A stretch of DNA of 64,000 bases from Trachythela sp. YZ-2020 (GCA_016169945.1 JADLSH010000194.1:952938-1016937), one strand, 5' to 3'. Counted from the stretch's first letter, positions 1-12,005 are shown. Translations and numbers: made by a program. Notes: generated by a model from the sequence alone, not told the origin.

Positions 1-780
1 TTTGACTGACAAAGAAATTATTTAAGACTTCGGCTTTTTGCTTAGAGTCAGAAATCAACTCACCGTTGTTTATAATTGCTGGAATAGAAGGTGAATATTT
101 ATTTTTGTAAAATTATTTAGTAATATTCCACCATTTCTTTGACAATGTGATTAGCAAGTGATCTGTTAATTTTGTAGTTAATCTTTTTTTACCCTTTTTA
201 TTATAGTCACAACAAAATTTATTTGCTCTCAAGTTGTAATATGCATAGTTAGTATTAGCATGGTATTCATACTAATCGTATTTCCCTTATTGCATTGATG
301 CCAAGCTTCGGCAGTACTTTCCTTGCAGTAGTAATGCGATAATACGAAAAACCGTAGTTTACCATTGTAAACAGAGCGAGGATGGCGTCTAAAACTCCTG
401 TGGGATTTTAATTATTCATTTCTATTCTAAAATACTATAAATTTCATTGTATTTATAGCTGTCGTTGTCACATTGCCGTCTTAAAATCTGTCTCTAATGT
501 TCATCATGTAAACCTCTACACATACATGTGACTTTGAGCTTAACAGGGTACATGCTGGTAAAATTTTTTTTCGATTATGGAGCAAGTATAATTATTTGAA
601 AATATATATATAAGGAGATTTTTCCCCATAGGAAAATTCAATAAATCCCATCTGAAAAGATGGCTGAAAAGAAATGAAACAAACATTGTTTCAAGATGAA
701 GAGGACATAGTCGTTGAATGTGTTGCGTTTTTTTCCTTTTCTAGCGAAGTAAAATTTAGGTGTTGACAGGGTGGGTTTAA
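1..780. other. intergenic AT-rich stretch, nothing recognised
   Basis: No reading frame of useful length, no recognisable protein fragment and no clear inverted or tandem repeat was seen here. It may be old repeat or host intergenic DNA. Confidence 0.5.
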
Positions 781-929
781 CCCCTAACTGGCCCTTCCAC
801 TATAGCTGTGCTCTGTGATGGCGAGCAAAAGGTGGCTGCTATATGCACCTAGAAAGCCTTCGACTTGGTCACATTGAGCTGTTTCCTTCGCAATTCAGCT
901 TAGCTCTCAGCTGCAGGTAAGGAAAATAA

Positions 930-1860
930 GCACACCCCCTTGAGGAAGAAAGAGCTAAGGAAGAAGGACCAGGAGGAACGGCTGACTGCAGCGGAATACT
1001 GGGAGATTGCAAACTTGTCAGATAGTAAAAAAGCACTAAACGACCTCGCCAAATTAGAATAGGTGAAAGTAAGGACCGCCTGATGCTGCACTTAATGTCC
1101 AAGGCAGCCCAATGACCTGGTGCACTTGCCAATCTTACAGTGGAGGACTTTAACGCTGGAACTTGGGACGAGGATGCAAATCCGCCCTTGTGTGTGACCA
1201 ACACTGGGCTACACAAAACCTCAGCAACTGCGGGATGCAGGCATTTTCTGGAACAAGAAAAATTACTGCCTGGCAAAGATCTGCTAAAACAAGTTACAAT
1301 AACAAGTGTTATTTTGACAATATTTGTCAAAATAACACCTAGGAACCTAACCAGCTAATGGTTAACAAATTTATCAAATAGACTTTCTCAAACAATTATT
1401 GATCAACTGAAAATTTTTGCAATCCTCATGAAAGCACTGATCTACTAAGTACATCTACCTCGCTCTCTGTAATCTGCTACCGACAAAGCTTACACCAATA
1501 TTCTGCCTAAGCTCCGAAAGGAACTAGAAAGCATTTACATGGAACGTCTCCTGTGAATGAAACAACTGAAGAAAGATCCAGTACATAAGAAAATAATGCA
1601 GACAAAGGAAACACTTGCCGAAAACGATTACTTTGCTCCAGAAGAAGCTTTAGAAGCAGCTGTTGATAAGAGAAAGTTTCTTCTGGAATTGGTGACTATC
1701 ACCAATCACTTTCCTGCTTGCACATCTGCTTTAAACAAAGATGCTGCTTCTCTCATTTCATATGATATTATATGCAGAACATATAAGAGCAAAGGTAACA
1801 ACCAATTCTCTCCTTTAATCAACACCCTACATGTAGTACTGTATAATGTAGCTAACTAAA
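930..1860 (+). pseudogene. unrecognised coding-like fragments, probably TE-derived
   Basis: Several short plus-strand frames look protein-like: about 930-1062 (charged, rich in Lys, Glu and Arg), 1140-1358, and 1557-1800 (contains DYFAPEEALEAAVDKRKFLL). The last runs to a possible splice donor (AAAG then GTAACA near 1795). I do not recognise the family. The pieces lie just left of the TA-flanked element at 1954-5059, and the sequence around 1820-1950 resembles 5061-5230 on its right, so one older element or tandem repeat may have been split by that insertion. Frames are interrupted, so this is unlikely to be functional. Confidence 0.3.
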
Positions 1861-1969
1861 CATGCAACTGACCAGGCAGAATGTTTGAATGAAATGGCAT
1901 CTCACACTCAACACCCTACTTGGTAGTACTAACTGTAAATATGCCACTGACTACACACGTAAAAACGCA

Positions 1970-2260
1970 CAAGTTGTAACAAACCTGCAGCAGACTTGTA
2001 GCAAGTCTGCATCAACATCTTGTCAACAGGATGTGTTCGCACTGCTTGTCCCATGATGTTGAAACAGCCTTGTAACAAATTGTTCCCGTTCTTGCAGCAA
2101 GGTTGTTGTGACAGAGCCGTAGCAAGGTTGTTGCCAACAAGGTTGTAGCAAGCTTGTCAACAACTTGGTACAGGTTTGTTGACACAGAGCTGTAGCAAGC
2201 TTGTCGAAATCAATCTGTGACAAGCTCGATTCAACAAGTTTGTAACAAACATGGCGGCTC
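1970..2260. repeat. left subterminal array of CAAG/CTTG-rich short repeats
   Basis: Words such as AACAAGTTTGTAGCAAG, GTTGTAGCAAGCTTG and TTGTCAACAA recur irregularly every 15-30 bp. The same words appear in the right-hand array near 4735-5045. Such arrays often carry transposase binding sites; that role is inferred. Confidence 0.7.
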
Positions 2261-3641
2261 GCGTTAACCCACGCAAAAGCCCGCGAATATTATCCAGAAA
2301 ACACGCGTATGTGTTCGCGTGTTTTCCGGGGGGCGGAAGCGATAAAAAAAACAGACAACACAAACTTTGTTTAAAATTTCATATTATTTTGAAAGAAGAG
2401 AACAAAAATTAGTAAATACATAAACTGCAGATTTAAATACAAAGGTAAAACTATCATTTACATATTTTGCATGCAATTAAAGTGGGTTTTTTCAGAGTAT
2501 TCTATTTCAATATCGTGTTTTGATGGAGTTGACAAACTGACAGTGCAACCTTTGTCAGGGCCTTGTGATTAGTGATACAGGCATTCAAAAATGAAATAAT
2601 GTACAATAGATTAATAATGTACAAAACTGTCTCTCTTTTGCCTTCATTAATACAAATCAAGGGTTGCATGTCAATGTCAATATATATGTCATTGTTACCA
2701 GTATTTAATATTACAGTCAAATCAGGATATTGGTTGTGAATTTCAATATGCAATTTGTTCATGTCGGTTGCGAATTGCACAGAGCAATCTCCAAATCAAT
2801 ATTGTGTGAGAAAATATTTCAAATGTTGCTCGTAACAGAACACCGGATTTGACTGTAATAAATTTTATAATAAAGGGTTTTATACTTTTGTAAGAATCAG
2901 CTGTCATGGGTTTTTTTAAACTACTATACCTAAAAAGACTCAAAACACTCAGGCGGGCGTGCAGTAGCATGAGAATGGCCTTTTCTCTGAACATTGGCAT
3001 ATTTTGAACTTTTCAGACTTTATTGCAGTTCCAACACAAACCCACAGCAGCATTTTTAGGAAACATTAATGCAACCTTTCTTAATTGTGATTTAGGTATA
3101 AATCCAAGATGGAAATAATCTGTAGGAAGAATTTGGTTACAAAGATATTATGCACCAGTCAATTTACATCCCCCACCTCCCCCCGACTGCACATAAGCTT
3201 TCCCCAGCTTCAATTATTATAATTATATAATTATTGGAATCAAAAGACTGCCCATGTCCTATAGACCTAAATTATGGTTTATGTGGAGAATAATAATAGG
3301 ATTATTAGGATATGGATATATGTTGTGATGTATATGAATAGTATTTAAAGAGTAGAACGGTGTTCAAAATTTAATTTAATGAAAATAAACTGGCCAATCC
3401 CTGTATATTACAATTACTTGTCTGTGTCAATCTTCTGTCTGTAATAGTGAGGTCACTTCATTTACTAAACATTTTCCTTTCTGAGGATGGTTGCACTCCT
3501 TCCATGAAGAACCACAAATTTCTTTATTTGATGATATTCTTGTGGATCTGCCATAATTTCCCTCCAGATACCATGTCAAGAAAGCCACTGTACCTATATA
3601 AAATTATACCCAGTTAGTAGTCATTCATAAATTTGCCTGTT

Positions 3642-4022
3642 CTATTGTTTATAGGCCCCACATATCATGTTTCTTATTCTTCTCGAAATTCTGTATATTG
3701 TAATAATAAACCTGTTATACCTGACCCACCTGGCTCCCAGGATATTCATGGCAGCAGTATTCCAGTCAAAATCAAGTAGAGCCCTTCTTGAGTTTATACC
3801 CCCTCTTTTTAAGTTATGCCTATTTTTGGCTACTGTTTGGAAATGTAATATGTCATACAGCCCCCAGGTTCTGCATGTGCCATGCCTTTCAATTGATTTA
3901 TGGTCTGAAATGCCTTGACCACGACAATATATGTTGATATTTATGGGCAAGGCAGATCCCATACCCCAATTAAATTTGCTTTTTAATAATAATAATAATA
4001 TTAGACCAAAAGACCATGACAA
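3642..4022 (-). CDS. hypothetical ORF inside the TA element
   Basis: A 126-codon open frame with basic and aromatic residues (for example WGLYDILHFQTVAKN and WNTAAMNILGARWV). I do not recognise it. A shorter plus-strand frame overlaps it and looks like a hydrophobic shadow. It may be a leftover piece of an ancestral transposase or captured DNA. Confidence 0.2.
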   Translation of the reverse strand: MSWSFGLILLLLLKSKFNWGMGSALPININIYCRGQGISDHKSIERHGTCRTWGLYDILHFQTVAKNRHNLKRGGINSRRALLDFDWNTAAMNILGARWVRYNRFIITIYRISRRIRNMICGAYKQ

Positions 4023-4734
4023 TCAGTACTCAATTCACCCAGCAGCAAAAATATGATAGCTGTTTTATGCTAGAAGGGTTCAAATTAATATGAATTTTGT
4101 TTACTAAAATATATATTTTGCAATTCAATACAAAATATTCAGTGATCATTGCATATAAAATGCCTGTCCAGAGTTTTATCTCTGACAGGGGCAGTTAAAT
4201 TAGGCTGCTGAGTACAGAAGTTTGAGCTAATTTTATAATTATAAATAATGAATATTGTTTACTGAATTAAGTCAGGGCCTGGGTAAATGCGAGAAATCAA
4301 CGGTTTCATTCTGCTAGGTACCACCAGAAGGCAATATATTGTATTCAAAGCCAAAGCAATAAAGCATATTAGCATACAAAGATTACAAGCATAAATACTG
4401 CACTGTACATAATATTTGGGTGTTAGAAAACAAAAAACTGTAATGTTTAGGCGATAATTTTACAAAATCTACTCAAGCGCACTAACGTAGCTATAAAATA
4501 TAACACTTACCAGCAATTTTTTTGACATTTTTCTCTTCAAACTTCAAAATAAAGAAAATTTAAACCATATGATTTTGCCGTTGAAACCAAAGAAACTTGA
4601 AGTCTTGAAAGTCAGCTTTTCTTGCTTTCGTCATAACTTTCATTCTGCATAACAACGCTTAGCAACCACCAATAAAATACGGTTTTGCCAAGTTCAAATT
4701 GGTTCAGCTGTTGTATGAAAACTCTTGCCGTTAA

Positions 4735-5045
4735 CAATGCCATAACAAGTTGTTCGCAACTCTTGGTACATACTTGTTAAAACAATCTTGCTACCAGCTT
4801 GTTGAAACGGACTTGTTACAACTTCACGACCACATCAACTTGTCAACAAGTTGTTCTAACACGCATGATATGGATTGCTTGATTCAAGTTGTTCCAACAA
4901 CTTGCTACAAGTCTGCAAACCAACAAGTTGTAGCAAGCTTGATGACACAAGTTTGCTATAGCTTGATAAAATGACAAGCTTGTTACAACTTGTCAACAAG
5001 CTTGCTACAAGCTTGTTAAGCCAACAACTTGTCAACAAGATGTGA
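4735..5045. repeat. right subterminal array of CAAG/CTTG-rich short repeats
   Basis: Mirror image of the left array: AACAAGTTGT, CAAGCTTG and TTGTCAACAAG recur up to the right TIR. Confidence 0.7.
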
Positions 5046-5155
5046 GATTTTTACGTGTGTAGTCAGAATGTATGAATGGAATCTCGCACTCCATAGAGAT
5101 AGAAGCAGAGGAAACAGCCAACTCACTCCTTTAATCAGCACCTTACTTGTAGTAC

Positions 5156-5497
5156 TTACTGTACAATGTAGTTAACTAAACATGCTACTGACCAGACAGA
5201 ATGTATGAAAGAACTGGCATCTTGTACCAGGAGCAGAGGAAACAGCCTCTGTGGCATGGTACTTGAGTAGGTGCTGAAAAGCAATGTCATTGACTGTGGA
5301 GCTGTAGTAGCATAAATGCAGGCTTTGATATTCACATCCTCCTGGTGATGAATTTGGCTTTTTGATAGCTTTAAGGATTTAAATGCCTTGATGACAATGG
5401 TACACATGCTTATACAATTTGATAATTGTTGATGGTATGGATGCCTGTTGGTATGAATTTTTGTGAAGTCATCAATAATGAGCACAATTAGCTTCAT
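5156..5497 (-). pseudogene. TE-like protein fragment, family not assigned
   Basis: A 113-codon frame begins KLIVLIIDDFTKIHTNRHP, a hydrophobic strand followed by an acidic pair and a basic segment, reminiscent of a nuclease-fold core. The C-terminal half is less convincing. It lies just right of the TA element and may belong with the fragments at 930-1860. Family assignment is uncertain. Confidence 0.3.
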
Positions 5498-5499
5498 AT

Positions 5500-6020
5500 T
5501 GGTTGTTTTTCGGCTACAGGTGTTTCAAAGTTGCTATTCAGTATCCATACCTTCTTGGTTGACATTGTTGGAATTAAGATACACTGCATGGTCTACTTGC
5601 ACCATGTTGCAGTGTTGGCTAAAGCAGTAACACATTTTGTTTAGTTGGCAACAATTTCAACTCACTGGCTATGTTGTATTTGCTATTACAGTAATCCACA
5701 AAAAGGGTAGCATTGCCGTTCGCCGTGTGACACACACACACACACATTGCGCCATAATTTTGAAATGTACAGTAAGATAAGTGTTTGGACTTTGGTTGGC
5801 AAATAGTGTGAAATGGATGATGAAGTATCTGTATATATGATTGAAATTTTGTTATAAATGTAAAATTATTGTGTTTTTTTTTAATAAAGTTAAACGGAAC
5901 ATTTATAAGCAGAATAACAGAAAGTGAGAAAGTTTGTGAGGATAATTAGATTTATATGATTATTTAATTGTTGGTTAGTGTAACAGCCCCTGCGCCCCCC
6001 CCCCGCCTCAATTTAAAGGG
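5500..6020. other. no gene; short CA microsatellite and poly-C run
   Basis: Contains a perfect (CA)8 tract at 5731-5746 and a C10-11 run near 5995-6004. No coding signal was seen. Confidence 0.6.
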
Positions 6021-6030
6021 TTTAGCCAAC

Positions 6031-6195
6031 AGTACTTTTACTCTTTACTTTTACTTCAAGTATTTTTAAGAAATACTTTGTACTTTTTACTCAAGTACGT
6101 TTTTCCTCCACCAGTACTTTTTACTTTTACTCAAGTCGTTTTAAAGCTAATTACTTCTACTTTTACTCAAGTACAAAATAAAAGTAGTTTAGTCA
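6031..6195. repeat. short interspersed array of ACTTTTACTCAAGTA-type words
   Basis: Words such as TACTTTTTACTTTTACTCAAGT recur with small variation (for example TACTTTTACTTCAAGTA). Arrays of this type occur near the ends of some hAT-derived repeats in other animals, but no matching inverted end was identified here. Confidence 0.5.
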
Positions 6196-6499
6196 CCCCT
6201 GTTAAAAATCCAAATACTTGTTTGTGTGCCTATATTAAATGGTTTAAGACAGCAGTAAAATATAAATTAAGAATCTATATCTATCACGGCATAGCAAAAA
6301 GGTACATTTCATTATATTGCAGTAAATAATTGTCCCTACACATAGCAATATAAACCTTTTTTTTAATAACAACTTAACAACCTCTTTACTCTCCTAATAT
6401 CATCCATAGATTTCCACACTATAAATTGTATAAAATATTGTACACAACACGGTAATCCTTTCCAGAACCAGGGGGTAATTTTGCTTTTTGGAGCCATGA

Positions 6500-7010
6500 C
6501 TTAATAGCACTGAGTACACGTAAATTCACTACACCGTAGGAAACCAAAGAAAGTAAAAGCAGCCCAAAGCATCACATTGTCCAAGGAGTCTGTAAACTGA
6601 GGACGTAGTGTGGTATAAAGGCACTCAAGTTCGTTCACGGTAATAGGCCTCCGATCCCTCACTTTTTCACCCTCGAGGCGTTTCAGACCTATAAGACACT
6701 TTTCTAACAATTGCATGCTTCCTATGAAATGGGACTTGAAAAATTACATGAAGGTAAGACACACTGGCTATGTAAGTTTTAACTGTTGCATAGCAAACTG
6801 ATTGTGATAAATGACCAACAAAGTAAAGTAAAGTAATTTCAGTGGCAGGCAGTAAAGGTTAACAGGGTGTCACAATACCTTTAGCGAGACAAAATGAAAT
6901 AAACTGTTTAATTGTTTAATACCGCAGCATATGTTTGTTTTGTTGATGTTGCCCAAGAATGTTGGATAAGTTCATAAACACAGTCCTTTAAATTTGAATC
7001 ATGGATGCCG
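6500..7010 (-). pseudogene. DIRS-like tyrosine recombinase, truncated
   Basis: Degenerate pieces read WATSTKQTYA and then LPATEITLLYFVGHLSQS and VKTYIASVSYLH (core-binding domain). Frame 6716-6501 follows with RRPITVNELECLYTTLR and FFGFLRCSEFT, where the Arg is the first catalytic residue of the tyrosine recombinase fold. The rest of the catalytic domain, including the nucleophilic Tyr, is missing. Confidence 0.75.
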
Positions 7011-7139
7011 GGATGATGCAAGGCAGAGGAGCCAATGGCCTAATTGTTTGAAGCAGTCCATGTGAAAATGAGAGAGCGAGTCAGCAATGCGCAATTTCCA
7101 ATGTGCAAAGAACTATCGGTCGTACTAGATCCATTATCT

Positions 7140-7400
7140 TCCGACTTTTTAACGTCTTCTGGTTGAGGATTTGAACGACGGACTTGCTGTCACAGAAAAA
7201 CACAATGCGTTTAGCTATCCACTGGGAACCCCAGAGTTGCCATACTATTGAAATACCAATTTTTAAATTAATATGTTGGTCTGGCAGCCAGCGGTCTTGA
7301 AACCATTGTCCTGCTAAATAACCACAAACCTATTGAACTTCTGTATCAGTATATAACTGAAGTGATGGGGATGGCATCTGGTCAGAGTCAAGAAAGAGAC
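7140..7400 (-). pseudogene. DIRS-like RNase H fragment
   Basis: Minus-strand translation gives LYTDTE (degenerate first catalytic Asp region), then HINLKIGISIVWQLWGSQW and FFCDSKSVVQILNQKT, the last matching the DN-x-SVV region of RNase H. Stops interrupt it. It continues directly from the RT. Confidence 0.6.
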
Positions 7401-7408
7401 TAATACCG

Positions 7409-8229
7409 TCAGTGTTTTAGAAAAACCTCCCACATAGCTAAATCCTTATGAAACCCCAAGGTTAATCTTACAAAATAATAAGACTGTTTACAATATGTTA
7501 GGGCAATCATGCGATGAACGAACGTGCATCCTGGGGCAATGACCCAACATGCAAACTGAAGAAACCTAATAAGAGATTGAAGCTCCTTCAACTTACAGGA
7601 AGAGCATATTTGCCAATTCTCAAGGAGAGTCTTAGCCTGGGTTAATTTATCTTTGGGCAAGAGAGCCAGCATGCAAATAGAATCTAGGGTAATCCCAAGG
7701 AAGTCTAAAGTCTGAGTAGGGGCAAATGTTCTCCCAGGAGCAATAGGGACATTTAATTGAGTGAACAGACACCACAATTTACACAACAAAGTTGAACACG
7801 AAGAACGAGGGGGAGCTTTGGCTATAAAGAAATTGTCCAAAATATGGAGAATGTTTGACACACCTAATTTGTTTATAAGAATCCATTCAAGGGCATCCGA
7901 CAGCATATTAAAAATAAAGGGTGCACTACAAAGTCCAAAGGGAGTACATGGTCGAAAAAGTACAACCCACACCATTTCATGCCGAAAAGATCCCAGTCAT
8001 CAGGATGTACTGGGATATTTCAGAAAGCAGATTGAACATTGGTTTTTGCCATGAAACAATTCGGGCCTAATTTTAGAAGGATTCTTATAGCATCATCAAT
8101 TTTGACATACTGTAACGAGTAATCTTCTGACGAAATGTTAGCATTAATGCTAATATCAGATGCTTTTGGATAAGATAGGTGGAAAATTGTTCTCCATTTG
8201 GATGAATTCTTCTTAGGGACAAGACCCAA
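7409..8229 (-). pseudogene. DIRS-like reverse transcriptase, catalytic motif altered
   Basis: Frame 8229-8020 carries the N-terminal fingers (GLVPKKNSSKWRTIFHLSYP, then a start of the palm at VQSAF). A stop follows, then a segment reading VHPDDWDLFGMKW, then frame 7975-7409 with PFGLCSAPFIFNMLSDALEW. The metal-binding motif reads HILDNFFI, where the family has LDD; the second aspartate is Asn. With the stop and frameshift between the halves, the copy is dead. Confidence 0.8.
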
Positions 8230-8463
8230 GGGGTAAATTTGGAAATTCTTAAAAGGAGGACTGGTAAAGGGAATCTAAGAAGTTCCCATCAACTCTATAA
8301 ATCTATATCGTACACATACCAAGCTAAACCTTTGCGAGGCTTCTCGAATTATGCGCTGGGCTGCGAGGCCTTATGCAGAAATATAGAGACAACAACCGAT
8401 GCGTAAGTACCAAAATCCGTAAGCCACTTATTGAGACTATCAATTTTTGGAAGCTTGCTGAAA

Positions 8464-9376
8464 TTAGAAAGTTGGTATAGGTATTGAAAAACCCTGATCA
8501 CCCTCTATGGAGGTGCGGTCTGAATTACCCGGGAGAAGTGAAGAAAAATCGACGAACTCGCCATTTAAGATATGCTCTTCGAGTTTCTTGGGCAAACTGG
8601 GAGTCGCTAATGACGAAGGGTTGGACAGCAAGGAAACTTGCAATGGCGAGATCGGTGTAGCAACGTGGATAGGATTGCCTAGGTCCAAATTTACAGGAGG
8701 AATTTACAACAGGTGGTCATTGAGGTGGCAGTGTTGGGAATGTGTTCCTGCGGGCCAAAACTTTGCAAAGCTATGGTGTGAGGTCAGACGCCAACAAGTG
8801 GAGAGATTCGGTAGAGCGTTGCGACATACCCGGAGTCGGATCAGGACGTGTTGGATCAGGAGGTGTTTGCATGATTTCTGTTCCAGTGTGATCGGCGAGG
8901 CATCGTAACAGCGTGTCACACGAACCAGCAAGAGAAATGTTTTCTTTGCACCAACAGAAGATGGAGAGCTTCGGTGGAAAGGTCAGCATAGTTTGCGGGA
9001 GAACCAGATGACTGTTCGTTGGCGTGGTTATTTGCATTCGACATTTCGCCAACGTTTTCTGCCATGGGTTGCTCGTTTCGATTGTACGAGTGTGAATAGA
9101 TTGACGTTTGCTAGGTTGTTTACGCAGCGTATAGAAGTTTTTGTATAACAGAGGTTTTTTTACCTCCCTAGACCTTTTAGAATTTGACGCACTGACTGAG
9201 GTCTTGCAAATGAACAATGCATGCATACACTGTAGACAAAAGTCCTTGGAGAAAAGGGGGGCCATTGTGCACTTGCAAGTGAAGCAAAAACCTGCAGGAG
9301 GATTTTGATTTGTTAAACCCAAGTTTGCATCGGTTGTTTCTGTGCTAAGTTGCCAAAGTTGGATTTCGTTTGACAT
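8464..9376 (-). pseudogene. DIRS-like gag fragments
   Basis: Two frames: 9376-8771 (201 codons, with paired cysteines in its first 70 residues) and 8688-8464, which contains LEEHILNGEFVDFSSLLP, a pattern I associate with the gag region upstream of DIRS reverse transcriptases. They are out of frame with each other and with the RT. Confidence 0.5.
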
Positions 9377-9379
9377 TTA

Positions 9380-9888
9380 TAATTATTAAAAGTATTTGAC
9401 AAAGGGGCTGCTTTGTTCTATCAAGGTCAATCAAGGTATCTTTGAGCCTTGACCAAACTAAATTTGGTACATTTAGTAATTGCATTGACAGACTGGAAAA
9501 GACCCTTGAGGCAAATGGAGTCTCTTAAACATATTACTGCATTAACCACAATTTATAGCTTTGCATATAAATTGAATATTTAAACTTGAGTAAACATTTT
9601 AGGAACTGTCGAGAATTAGCTAAAAACGGCCTATTAAATTAATTTGATAACCATTGTATTCATCTCAATGAAGTGAAGTTGAAGTTATGCAAATAACTTG
9701 GCTTTCTAGTTCGATCAGTTTCACAGTCTCCACTCCTTGTGCACAAAATTGCTTCACTGTGCAAAATGCCCTGTCGTAGCAGCCTGGAAGGAGCCGAGAT
9801 GCCCTTATAAACCCAACTGTTGCCGTGTCTGTTTCCTAGCAACTGCAGCTCTACCAGACTAATTTCTGCCAATATATCGATTCACGTG
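9380..9888. other. no gene recognised
   Basis: The only frame (9872-9660, minus) has no recognised similarity. The stretch lies between the DIRS-like gag and the Gypsy-like LTR. Confidence 0.5.
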
Positions 9889-10037
9889 TGTAATGTTTAT
9901 ACTTATTATGAACTCATTACGCATAATTTGCATGAATAATTAGAGGATATATATTTTGTATAAAAGTCAGTAAACCAAGTTAATAAAAGGTTATTATTTT
10001 AGTCAATTTAAACTTAGAACGAGGAGTGAACATCACA
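9889..10037 (+). repeat. probable LTR of a Gypsy-like element
   Basis: Begins TGTAATGTTTATAC and ends CATCACA, directly followed by TTTTGGCGACGAG and then a gag start codon. TG...CA ends followed by a TGGCGACGAG-type leader are characteristic of Metaviridae. No second LTR is in the window, so the exact limits are not confirmed. Confidence 0.55.
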
Positions 10038-10051
10038 TTTTGGCGACGAGA

Positions 10052-10200
10052 ATGGCTGCATTACCGACCTTTCCAGCTTTTGATTTACAAGCAGGAGATC
10101 TAAGCCAACAATGGATAAAGTATGTGTCAAGATTTGAGAACATGCTTTTGGCCATGGATATAACAAACGCTACCCTACAAGCCGTAATGAAAGCTGTGCA
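10052..10200 (+). pseudogene. Gypsy-like gag N-terminal stub
   Basis: Starts with ATG at 10052, 14 bp after the LTR end, and reads AALPTFPAFDLQAGDLSQQW, then RFENMLLAMDI. The pattern W-x(2)-Y-x(2)-RFE with an aliphatic helix after it is typical of Gypsy gag starts. Similarity stops near 10195, where the plus-strand sequence becomes the complement of the LINE tail. Only about 50 residues remain. Confidence 0.6.
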
Positions 10201-10204
10201 CACC

Positions 10205-10893
10205 GCGCCGCAACATAGCCATTGGCTCCTCCAACCTAATATTGTAACTAGAACTTGTTATAACACGTGCAGCCCTTGTTTGCAACTTGTATGGTTTGTA
10301 CATGTGTATACGACTACCATCATTCCATACATTTGAACGAATTATAAATATTTATCAGTGCATTTTGGGTTACGTATCGTTTTGCTCTTTTTAATAAAGA
10401 AATATATTTGGATATCTTTTTGCACTGCTCATCATTGTGTTCATTCCATATTAACTCTTCATCAATAATAATTCCTAGCACTTTCTTTTTTATTACTTGT
10501 TTAATTGAATGCCTTCCAATTATTATATTCGGAATTTCAGTAAATTGTTTTAGCTTCCTTTTTGATGCAATTAACATCTCTGTTTTTTTAATATTTAGTG
10601 TCAGTTTCTTTGCCGCTAACCAAAAGTTAACGTTATGTAAATCGTTATTGATTTTACTTTCAATGTCTACTGGTGAAGTACCTGAGCTTGATAGATTTGT
10701 ATCGTCTGCAAACATTGAAGCTTGAGTATTTTGAAGACAGTTAGGAAGATCATTTATACAGAGATAAAATAATGGTCCTAGATTTGATCCTTGTGGATTT
10801 TATGCCTGCACTACACAGATTTGCATTCTGTTGTCGAGATATGATTTAAAAAGATTAAGAGCCTGGTTTTTTATCCTGTATAGTTCGAGCTTA
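10205..10893 (-). pseudogene. LINE reverse transcriptase, C-terminal piece (piece 4)
   Basis: Minus-strand translation begins LELYRIKNQALNLFKSYLDN, continues through QGSNLGP (motif B), MFADDTNL (motif C, catalytic FADD) and NIKKTEMLIASKRK, then LQTRAARVITSSSYNIRLEE (thumb and C-terminal region). One stop lies at about 10800 and frame slips occur near 10330. The first codons continue in frame from the piece ending at 33391 once element R1 is removed. Confidence 0.85.
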
Positions 10894-10899
10894 GTGGCG

Positions 10900-12000
10900 G
10901 ACCATTAGAGAAACAGGGGGGCAGAAAACAATCTGCAGGAAATTTTTTTTCGAGGATGCCGCCTGCATGATTTTTTTCTAGGGTACAAGCTTTGCAGGAT
11001 TTTTTTACATATTGAAGTTGATACAATTTTTTCCCTATAAAACCCAACTGTTAATGCTTCACATAACTTTTCCATAAAAATATACTGATACAGCTTAAAT
11101 TTGATGTTGAGGAACGTACACTGGAACTAAAATTCCAGTGGTAAAATGGTTGAAATACAGCATTGTAACAGGGTACAGCTGCTCTCTGGCTGGTCACAAG
11201 CAACAGATTTTACCTAGTGTTTTCAATATTTGGGATTTAGGCCATAGCTGATGGGGTCCAACATTGTGGTTGAACAATACAGGGTGCACTTAATTTCTGA
11301 GTGAGTTCCATATTAAATCATATCCAACCAGACATGGCAAAAAGCTTAAAATCATCAAGGTCAAAGTCCTACACTGCCTATGCCCTATGCTATGCTTGCC
11401 TTCAAAATTGTACACTATTCCTACCTTGACCTTTTTAAACTGAATGAGAATTCAAAAGGTGTTGAAGGCTTTCCCGCTGTACACTTCACCAGGCCTGTCC
11501 CAACATACTGGCATTCCCAGAGCCCGTCATAATAGTACCTGTCTCCATTGATCTTGACCGCGCCACGTTAATGACCACTGGGCTTCCAGAAAGTCAAACC
11601 TCCCAAGTAATAGCTGTTGATAACAATTATTTATGCAATGTTATTACTGTGCAGTACGTTCTATGTGGGTTAAGAAAATTTCTATTTAAATACACTAAAA
11701 GAGTCGAAAAATCGAGCACAAATACTCTACAAACCTTCTTTGCCTGATAAATACTTAATCAGGAAGCTGACTAAAATCATTGATGATTCCTTGTCGAGCA
11801 AAGTAGTCAAACGAAAGAAACAGAACATGGGGCTCTCCATTCACAAATATCCTGTCTGAGCAATGCCTCCAACCATTACAATAAGCTTGTGGAACTTGTC
11901 TGGCAAAGAAGACAACACTGATGTTAATAAAGATTATAAATATTCATGGCATTTCAAATTTTACATTGTGCAATTCATTCTCACAAATAGCATAGCATTA
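10900..12000. other. R1 left interior, no gene recognised
   Basis: Apart from the TGCAGGATTTTTT-type words near the R1 end, no coding or structured signal was seen. Confidence 0.5.
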
Positions 12001-12005
12001 ATATA

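Larger units (their letters stand above)
1954..5059. mobile_element. 3.1-kb TIR element with TA target duplication and mirrored subterminal arrays
   Basis: The ends are inverted repeats of CACACGTAAAAA, each flanked by TA (1952-1953 and 5060-5061). Without the element, the flanks join as ACTGAC-TA-GTCAGAATG, matching related sequences at about 1868 and 5190 (ACTGACCAGRCAGAATG), which supports a real insertion. Inside each end is a block of short CAAG/CTTG repeats in opposite orientation. No transposase was recognised, so it is probably non-autonomous. TA duplication is typical of Tc1/mariner, but the long subterminal arrays are not diagnostic of a superfamily. Confidence 0.75.
6490..9376 (-). 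mobile_element. decayed DIRS-like retrotransposon
   Basis: Reading the minus strand from 9376 down gives a gag-like frame, a reverse transcriptase, RNase H and a tyrosine recombinase, the order expected for DIRS-type elements. These integrate with a tyrosine recombinase rather than a DDE integrase. Every module is broken by stops or frameshifts. No terminal or split direct repeats were identified, and the recombinase is cut off after its first catalytic motif, so both ends look truncated. Confidence 0.8.

Noticed and set aside
3667..3918. Plus-strand hydrophobic ORF
   Set aside because: Complement of a more protein-like minus-strand frame; the hydrophobicity reflects AT-rich antisense.
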